Positions 56,709 through 64,000 of a stretch of 64,000 nucleotides of DNA are shown here, one piece after another. Each line of letters opens with the position of its first letter. Positions within the stretch are counted from its first letter, which is position 1. Below the pieces are notes generated by a model. The model was not told where the DNA came from. It did no database searches and worked only from the letters and a program-made list of their open reading frames with translations. The stretch is from contig CM037584.1 in NCBI GenBank assembly GCA_021018995.1, forward strand, positions 145,965,317-146,029,316, given 5' to 3'. Source of the stretch: Chloranthus sessilifolius. Taxonomy: Eukaryota; Streptophyta; Magnoliopsida; Chloranthales; Chloranthaceae. Both the position numbers and the translations under genes were made by a program.

Positions 56709-59256
56709 TGTGACAGCCCAGATTTTGGCACCCCGAAACCCATGCCATCAGCATGATCCTCTAGACCGTGCCCCAAAGCTATGCACGGAACATTGGTATA
56801 ACAAGCAATAATAAAGAGATAAAGCAAATAATTGCATAAAGCGGAAAAAGTTAATATGCCCAACTGGCACATTCAAAAGACAGTTCTACTTTCATGCCAC
56901 TGCATGAGCAGAGAACCGACCCGAACCATCGGTGATAAACAGATCACCCCAGATGGTTTGCCAAAAGAATAATTCAATTTAATTACATTGTTTATCAAAA
57001 ACAAAGGCTTGACATACCAAGCCGCACAATCTGCTCTCAAAAACTACTCTCTGTCAAAGTACATAGCAGAGTCTTCTAGAAGAAGTCCTCGGGAGGAGGC
57101 TCCAACTCGTCTCCAGGCACGTAATCCAAATCACTCGGATCTACATCTCCCGAAGCCTCAGCTACTGCTAACAAAGGACCTGCGACGTATAGTCTAAAAG
57201 GGTGAGCTACATCCTAGCTCAATAGGGAACAATCACAATGAACATATAAATTAAAATCTCACATATATTCCATGATATTCTAAGCATGATGAGTCTATGC
57301 ATTTGCTAGAAAAATAGTTTAAAAGTTGATGATTTGCATTCAAGTTTACTGATACTTTGCATGTCTTACTTTACTAATTGATTTATCATGAATGAGACAC
57401 TGAACAGGCCTAAAGCAAAACTTAAATATTCAACTTAAGTAATCCCCGAGCAATATAGCATCGAGCCCCGATGGAATACCCACCATCGTCGTCTAAATAG
57501 ACAGTTGTAAAAATATATTCCCTGGAAATACTACCCAAGCCCCTTTCTCACTAGGCGGCGGGGTTAAATCTCAACTCAACATCCTTGGGATGTGCTTACT
57601 GTGTACGGATAGACCTCCGCACTGGTGTACGGATTGGCCGCTGTACCGGTCACGAATATCCTGCCGCATCAGTCGTGGTTATCCCGCCACGTCGGTGGGG
57701 TATTCTAAACAAACCTCAAATAATAAAAATAACATGTGCTTTACATATAGTTGTTCACCGTGTAAAGTGCTATCTTATATCAGTTAGGCCTCAACAGTAA
57801 TTATTCAATCATATATGTATATATATATATAACGTACTCGCATCACACTGATGCCTTTATTACTTTCTCATCCCCTGGGGATGTCTCATTCATTTTAGAT
57901 TACTTAATCTTAGTTACTCGCATCACACAGATGCCTTTATCACATTCTTGGTGTCACACACGCACCCTTTTTCACAAAAATTTACATAGATAAAATATTT
58001 TCAATTTGATTTCTATATCACTATATACATGCTCTTGCAATTAAAGTACATGTTCAAGGTGTTCCCTACCTCAATTCTCTGAAGGTCCAAGCATCAAAGT
58101 CCCACGCAGCTCCTTGTGCTCGCTTTCACACGTACCACCTATGGTACATCACAACACATGCAATACATCACTAAAGATGTAATGAAGACGATTCTAGACC
58201 CTCCATGAATCTCAAAGTAAAACTAAAAAGTTAAGTAAAACTGCCAAAGTCAATTAATCGATTCCCAAAATCGATTAATCAAAACACAAATGATTAATCG
58301 ATTCCCAAAATTGATTAATCGAAACCCAAATCGATTAATCGATTCCCAAAATCGATTAATCGAGATTCAAATTCGATTAATCGATCCCAAATCGATTAAT
58401 CGAAGTCTCTAACATAATAAGGTCGATTCTCAAATCGAGTGGTCGAAATTTTGAAATCGATTAATCGATTTCCCAACTCGATTAGTCGATTTCCCCTGAT
58501 CTTGTTTCTCTAGCCACTGGAGGTACCCAGTCGATTAGTCGATTTCTAAATCGATTAATCGACCTTCCAAATCGATTAAACAAAATCCAATTCGATTAAT
58601 CGAAATCGGGCATCCTTGACTTTTCAACTTCTTGGCCAAAATCAATTAATCGAACCTCAATTTCAATTAATCGATTTGGCCAGATTCAGCCCCCTTTCGG
58701 GTTGTTCTTCCAAATCTTTTCCCTTTCCTTTTCTAAGCTTTTAATCTATTCTTTTAACCCTACTTGACTGAATTTAATCATTTACAATCTATGCATTAAC
58801 TTCAATTAAAACTCACCTCAATAAATCCCTTAAAGGATTGATTTGTTGGGTTTGGTGGTTAGGGTTCCAGCTTTTGCTTCAACGATCTTAACGCGTTGAA
58901 TCCGGTAATCAATGCTAACTCTTCCTCTTGATTTGCATTAACATCTAGCTTCCATAACTCCTCTCTACTCCCTCTCTCTCTCTCTTCTTAATTCCTTCAC
59001 CAACCAAGACAAAAGGGTTTCTAGGGTTATTAAAACCCTTATATCCTTTCTCCTGCTTGTGTGATAAACACATACACCAGAGATAGGTGTACGTGACCAC
59101 TAACTCACACTATACATCACGCTTAGGTCACATTTGTACTATGTCAGCTCATCACTCCATGAGTTCATTGTTTGACCATCACTTGGTCAACCCTACGACC
59201 AATCGGGTACGGATCCCGAGGTCAAAGTTAAACGCTCAATTTTTTGGGATATTACA
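56709..59256 (-). repeat. 5' LTR of element B (2548 bp)
   Basis: TGTGACAGCCCAG at the left and GGGATATTACA at the right on the plus strand. Element-sense landmarks: TATA-like GGATATAAGG (59037-59046), donor TTGAG|GTGAGT (58816/58817), palindrome array (58250-58680), hairpin block, acceptor GTCGCAG (57180) and acidic tail frame (57076-57180) ending EPPPEDFF. Confidence 0.95.
58250..58680 (-). repeat. TTCGATTAATCGAA palindrome array in 5' LTR of element B
   Basis: Around eighteen full or degenerate copies inside the predicted leader intron; absent from the deleted 3' LTR of the same element. Confidence 0.9.
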
Positions 59257-62200
59257 TTCAGTCATTGTTAAATCTTCTTGAATATCCAACGGTTGATAAT
59301 CCAACACATGCATTGGATCATTAACGTAATTCCTCAGCATCGATACGTGAGATACGTCATGAATACTTGCTAGGTGCGGAGGTAACGCGAGTCGATACAC
59401 TACTTCTCCTACTCTGCCTAATACAGGAAATGGTCCAACGTAACGAGGACTCAACTTGCCTCATTTCTCAAATCGCATCACGCCTTTTGTTGGAGAGATT
59501 TTGATAAAGACGTGTTCTCCAATCTGTATACCATTCAATCTGAATGAATGACCATATAAATCTAATGAATTTACAAAAGGACGTATTAGTCTAGGGTATT
59601 ACCTGAAAATCAACACTTGTTCTCTTGAGATCGGCGTAACTCTTTTGTCGACTCTGAGCACTCTTCAATCATTCCTGAATAACGTGCACAACTGCATTGG
59701 TGCTTTCTATCAAGTCAAGGCCTAAAATTAACCGCTCTCCAGCTTCTTCCCAGTTAATCGGAGATTTACATTGGCGTCCATACAATGCTTCGAACGGTGC
59801 CATACCGATGCTTGACTGGAAGTTATTATTGTATGCGAATTCGATCAAGGGTAAGTGTTTATCCCATGATCCTTGAAAATCTAGCATACAAGCCCTTAAC
59901 ATATCTTCAATTACTTGATTTACCCTCTCCGTCTACCCGTTAGTCTAAGGATGAAATGCAGTACTGAAGTCTAACTTGGAACCCATACCTTCTTGAAAAC
60001 TTTGTCAAAATCTGGAAGTGTATAAAGGATAGCGATTTGACATGATGCTTACAGGTATCCCATGTAATCGTACAATCTCCCTCAAATAGATTTCAGCCAA
60101 TTTCGACGTTGTATATCGCGTACTATAGGGTAAGAAATGCGCCGATTTGGTGAGACGGTCAATAATCACCCAAATGGCATTGTAACCCTTCAGAGTACGG
60201 GGCAAACCGAGAATGAAATCCATGGAAATATTTTCCCATTTCTACTTTGGAATAGGCAATGGCTGTAGCAAACCAGCAGGATGTTTGTGCTCGACCTTGA
60301 CTTGTTGACAGGTCAAACACTTTGCAACATATTCTGCTACATCGCGTTTTAACCTGTTCCACCAAAATGTCTGTTTTAGATCCTGGTACATCTTGGTACT
60401 ACCAGGGTAAATAACATATGTTGACTTGTGAGCTTCTTTGAGGATTTCTTGACGTAAGGCATGATCATCAGGTATGTCTACTCGTCCTCGAAATAATACC
60501 GACCCATTGTCCTTTATTGAGAATTCTGGATGTAGCCCACTTTGTACCCCCTATTGGATGGAAATAAGCTCTGCATCTAACATCTGGAGCTCTCTGATCC
60601 TATCGAATAGTGGAGCTCGGATCATTATTGTAGCAAGTAAACCTCCAGTTGACGTTGCTCGTAGAGTGACACTCGATGATACAATATCATTGAGTAGTTT
60701 CCATCTTTGTAGTCGTGTCACAAGATGAGATAGCTGAGCGGAGGATTTGCGACTAAGCGCATCAGCTACAACGTTGGCTTTACTGAGGTGGTACTGAATA
60801 GAACAGTCATAGTCTTTCAAGAATTCCATCCACCTTCTTTGTCTCAAATTTAACTCTTTCTGAGTGAAGAGATATTTAAGACTCTTGTGATCGGTAAAAT
60901 TCTCGAAGGTTTCACTGTACAGATAGTGTCTCCAGATTTTCAATGCGAAAATAACTGCTACTAGTTCTAGGTCATGAGTGGGATAGTTCTTCTCGTGGTC
61001 TTTCAACTGACGAGAACCATATGCAATTACACGTTCCCATTGATTTAACACACACCCTAACCCACTGTATGAGGCATCACTGAAGACAACCAAACCACCA
61101 CTACCGGATGGTAATGCTAGAACAGGTGCGAAAGTGAGTCTCCTTTTTAATTCTTAGAAACCCTATTCACATGCTTCAGTCCATTCGAATTTAATATTCT
61201 TTCAAGTGAGCTACGTGAGTGGTCCAGCAAGTCGTGAAAATCCTTCCACAAAACGTTGGTAGTAGCTTGCAAGACCTAGAAAACTTTGAATCTCGGTTAC
61301 TATCTGTGGCTCCTTCCACTGTACTACAGCTTCAATCTTTGCAGGATCGACGATAATACCTGCTTCAGAAATAATATGACCTAGAAAACTAACTTGATTC
61401 AACCAGAAGTCGCATTTACTGAATTTAGCATATAACTACGAATCTCTCAATGTTTGTAATGCCAGACGTAGATGATCCTCATGCTTTATCTCTGTCTTTG
61501 AATAAATGAGTATATCGTCGATGAATACTACGATACACTGATCGAGATAAGGTTTGAAGACTCAATTCATCAAGTCCATAAATACAGCAGGTGCATTGGT
61601 CAATCCGAAGGGCATGACGAGAAACTCGTAGTGATCGTAGCGTGTTCGGAAAGGTGTCTTCGAAATATCTTTACCTTTCACCTTCATTTGATGATAACCC
61701 GATCGTAGGTCAATTTTTGAAAAGAACCGCGCTCCTTGTAACTGATCAAAGAGATCGTCGATTCGAGGAAGCGGATATCAATTCTTGATCGTCAGTTTAT
61801 TGAGTTGGCGATAATCAATGCAAAGACGCATTGAACCGTCCTTCTTTTTAACAAATAACACCGGTGCGCCCCACGGAGACACACTCGGTCTGATAAAGCT
61901 TTTGTCAAGAAGCTCTTGTAATTGCTCCTTGAGCTCTTTCAACTCTGTCGGTGCCATTCTGTATGGTGCTTTCGATACTGGATCGGTACTTTGAGCTAAT
62001 CCAATAGAAAATTCTACTTCCCTATCAGGTGGTAGTCCTGGCAGCTCATCAGGAAACACATCAGGAAATTCACAAACGATTGGTACATCAGAAAGTGACA
62101 TTTTATTCACTTTTTGTTCATCACTTTGTATGAAAGCAATATACCCTTGAGCACCTTCATCAAGTAATTTCCGTGCTCGAATTGCAGATATCAACGAAAG

Positions 62201-62607
62201 ATTAGTTGACGGTACACCATAAAATTTAGCTGATATCTTCTTTTGGGGATGAAAAAAGACAATCTTCTTGCGACAGTCAACGTTCGCATGGTGAGTGAAC
62301 AACCAATCCATGCCAAGGATCACGTCGTATCCTTGCATCAGTAACAAGATCAAATCAGCTACTGCTTCATATCCCCAGTAATCCTTGATTGAAATGATAA
62401 TCGATCGGTATACTTTATCAGTCGTGAGGGATTGTCCAGTCGGAAGTGTAACATCGGGAATAAAGTCGAGAGGTTCTGGAATACCTCCTAACTTCTTTAA
62501 CTTTTTAGCAAACTGGGGTGTGACAAACGAATGTGTAGATCCGGGATCTATCAAGACTTGTGCGTCATAACACAGATAAGTATCTTTTGGATATAATTGT
62601 AAGATAC
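59257..62607 (-). pseudogene. pol: pol of element F, main part (protease to chromodomain start)
   Basis: Protease [15 protein letters not shown] (near 62535) and the RT start [17 protein letters not shown] lie in one 282-codon frame (61778-62626). RT has [10 protein letters not shown] near 61500. RNase H is in 60551-61093 ([33 protein letters not shown]). Integrase has FILGLPRTLKGYNAIW (60005-60223) and DRYPLYT with a changed DRDP motif; then GSWDKHLPLIEFAYNNNFQ and the SPRYVGPFPVLGRVGEVVYRL segment, broken off at LTMTE by element B. At least eight stops or frameshifts, plus the 79-bp intron-like insertion. Confidence 0.88.
59524..59602 (-). other. Intron-like 79-bp insertion in integrase region of element F
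   Basis: On the minus strand TTTTCAG|GTAATACCC to GGTATACAG|ATTGG. Removing it restores VDFQ-IGEHVF in frame (phase 0), matching the uninterrupted VDFKVGEHVF of A and C. AT-rich, near the lower size limit for plant introns. Confidence 0.5.
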
Positions 62608-62776
62608 CTAAAGCATACAGACTCATGTTAACTAAAGTACTTTTTACTTACTCAATTATTAAAATAATAATATATCAATGTATAATATAGTGTTTATATT
62701 TTACTAGATGCACCTTCTCTATCTAAAATGATGATTAATTATAAATTTTAATGTAAACATTAATGGACAACCATAC
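62608..62776 (-). other. Putative gag-protease intron of element F (169 bp)
   Basis: Donor CAAG|GTATGG, acceptor GCTTTAG|GTATC, phase 1 at the same codon as A, B and C although the intron sequence is different. Retention gives GMVVH and a stop. Confidence 0.7.
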
Positions 62777-63973
62777 CTTGAATGATATCATGGCTAGTCC
62801 TCGCATCTTTTGTAGTGACAGCATAAGCTCGGCCTTGTATCGTAGGCCGTGCCGATCGTAACACTGGTCCTGCCTTTGTTGTTATTCCTACCGTTTTCGA
62901 GCATTCTCTAATCCGATGTCCCATTTTGCCACATCGAAAGGCACTCATCGGTTTTGTGTGCCTTTCCGCATTTCTCACAAATCTCTTTTTGAGGCAACTG
63001 ATGAGGCCGTATAAGATCCCGTGCAAGAACCTATCGGCCGTGCTTGAGAAAACCCAGATGTACTTCTAGCCGCTGGTGAAAAGGATTGATTATGAACACG
63101 TGGAATCCGTGGTGGTAATGGAAATGTCGATGAACCATATGGTCGTGCATAAGCTCCTGCAGCTGGTGGAAATGCTGCTTGTCCTTGAAATCGCGGTCCC
63201 TTGCTAATTTGATCGGTACTATAGGACTGAGATGGAGCTTTTCTGGCTTTCTATTTTTCTTCTCTCCTTTTGAACATGGTATCCACATCGGTTTCCGCTA
63301 TTAGGGCTAATTTCATCACATTGGCATAAGTCGTTGCCTGAAACAAAGAAATGCGTTCTTTGATCAGGGGTTTCAAACCTTGCTCGAACTTTTGGGTTTT
63401 CATCAACTCGGTGGCGACCAACAAAGGTGCAAAACAAGAGAGACGTGTGAATTCTGCCTCATATTCTCGAACCGTCATCTGACCTTGGACCAAGGTTGCA
63501 AACTGTACTTCGAGTTTATATCTCTCGGGCACTGGGAAATATTTTTCATTAAATGCCTCGGAGAACTCTGCCCATGTCCATGGTACTCCGGGCATCCTTG
63601 TTCTTTCGACAGACTGCCACCATGGCTCTACATCACTCTCCAGTTTGTACGCCGCCCAACTTACTTTTTCTTCCTCGGTGCGTGTGACTCTTTGCAGTAC
63701 TTTCTCAATTTGTGTTAACCACTTCTCTGCTTCTATCGGGTCATGTTGACCATGGAAACTCGGTGGTCAAAGTCGGATAAATTTCGCAAAACCTTCGAGA
63801 CGTCGAACAGCAAGCATGGCCATAGTGTTGACCATAGTTTCTATCAACTGCGGATTGTGTCCCGTATTTTGTTCAACACCAGGAGCACTTCCCATCGGTG
63901 GAGTATTTACACCTGGCGGAGTTTGCTCTTGCGGAGTTTGCTCTGGCGGAGTATGCTCTGCAACATTCCCCAT
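62777..63973 (-). pseudogene. gag: gag of element F (5' end near window edge)
   Basis: A Met at 63973 starts MGNVAEHTPPEQTPQEQTPPG; the true start may lie a little upstream. Capsid blocks: VPWTWAEFSEAFNEKYFPVPE, VQGQMTVREYEAEFTRLSCF and LMKTQKFEQGLKPLIKERIS. Zinc-knuckle remnant FRCGKMGHRIREC near 62905-62945, with its first Cys changed. Frames break near 63765, 63600, 63250 and 63030. Clearly more diverged than the A, B, C gag set. Confidence 0.85.
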
Positions 63974-64000
63974 CGTCGTTCGACTTTCAGCCAGATGGAC

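Larger units (their letters stand above)
47645..59256 (-). mobile_element. Element B: Del/Tekay-like chromovirus nested in element F
   Basis: The 5' LTR (56709-59256), PBS, gag, intron, pol, palindrome spacer, ORF3, PPT and a 3' LTR with an internal deletion (47645-48767) are all present on the minus strand. Same family as A and the two solo LTRs. It is inserted into F pol. ORFs are interrupted by fewer lesions in ORF3 than A. LTR-LTR sequence is close over the shared parts. Confidence 0.95.
41811..63973 (-). mobile_element. Element F: older chromovirus, interrupted by element B, 5' end outside window
   Basis: On the minus strand: gag (63973-62777), intron (62776-62608), pol (62607-59257), insertion of B, pol C terminus (47639-47437), palindrome spacer, ORF3, PPT and 3' LTR (44604-41811). 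The two pol parts are consecutive pieces of the chromodomain region. All parts are diverged from A, B and C. The 5' LTR lies beyond 63973. Confidence 0.9.

Overview
This window is plant nuclear heterochromatin made almost entirely of nested LTR retrotransposons. The evidence is eukaryotic: Ty3/gypsy chromovirus polyproteins with C-terminal chromodomains, an Ogre/Tat-type Gag, a Ty1/copia element, initiator-tRNA-Met primer binding sites, TG...CA LTRs of 2-3 kb, 5-bp target-site duplications (TSDs) and a plant-specific transposon-associated domain. No host gene, tRNA or rRNA gene was recognised. The species cannot be named from the sequence; an angiosperm is likely.

Layout, left to right. Element A (+, 1-10229) is a Del/Tekay-like chromovirus lacking its 5' end: gag, pol, an extra sense ORF here called ORF3, and the 3' LTR. 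It sits in the gag of element D, an Ogre/Tat-like gypsy element on the minus strand (gag 10230-12114, LTR 12243-14634). D abuts a plus-strand LTR fragment, G (14635-16846), which meets a minus-strand LTR fragment, H (about 16865-18469), tail to tail. Element C (-, 18580-30342) is a complete chromovirus with both LTRs and TSD ATAAG. A Ty1/copia element (-, 31003-41149, TSD GTTTC) lacks most of its RT and has been split twice by chromovirus solo LTRs in opposite orientations (32583-35135, TSD AATAA; 36185-38730, TSD GTAAG). Element F (-, 41811 to beyond 63973) is an older chromovirus; element B (-, 47645-59256) is inserted in the C-terminal part of its pol.

The chromoviruses A, B, C and F share an unusual plan. 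(1) A GT-AG intron-like segment of 140-169 bp separates gag from protease in all four, always in phase 1; retaining it ends Gag a few codons later (seen in all four). (2) Each encodes a third protein, ORF3, downstream of the chromodomain, resembling the family catalogued as putative plant transposon protein. (3) Each carries arrays of short CpG-containing palindromes at the same two places: inside a predicted 1.4-1.7 kb leader intron of the LTR, and just upstream of a TATA-like sequence in front of ORF3. The palindrome is family-specific: TTCGATTAATCGAA in A, B and both solo LTRs, CTCGCTCGAGCGAG in C, CTTGCCGCGGCAAG in F, and yet others in G and H. C has a pol close to A and B but a very different ORF3 and a different palindrome, so ORF3 and palindrome appear to change together. 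(4) Each LTR carries a conserved acidic reading frame of about 28-38 codons directly after the predicted leader-intron acceptor, again in phase 1.

All coding regions are broken by stops or frameshifts. The most promising hypothesis is an ORF3-palindrome regulatory module, analogous in logic to the VANC anti-silencing proteins of VANDAL transposons, combined with splicing control of the Gag to Gag-Pol ratio. This is inference from arrangement and covariation; nothing here proves binding or splicing.
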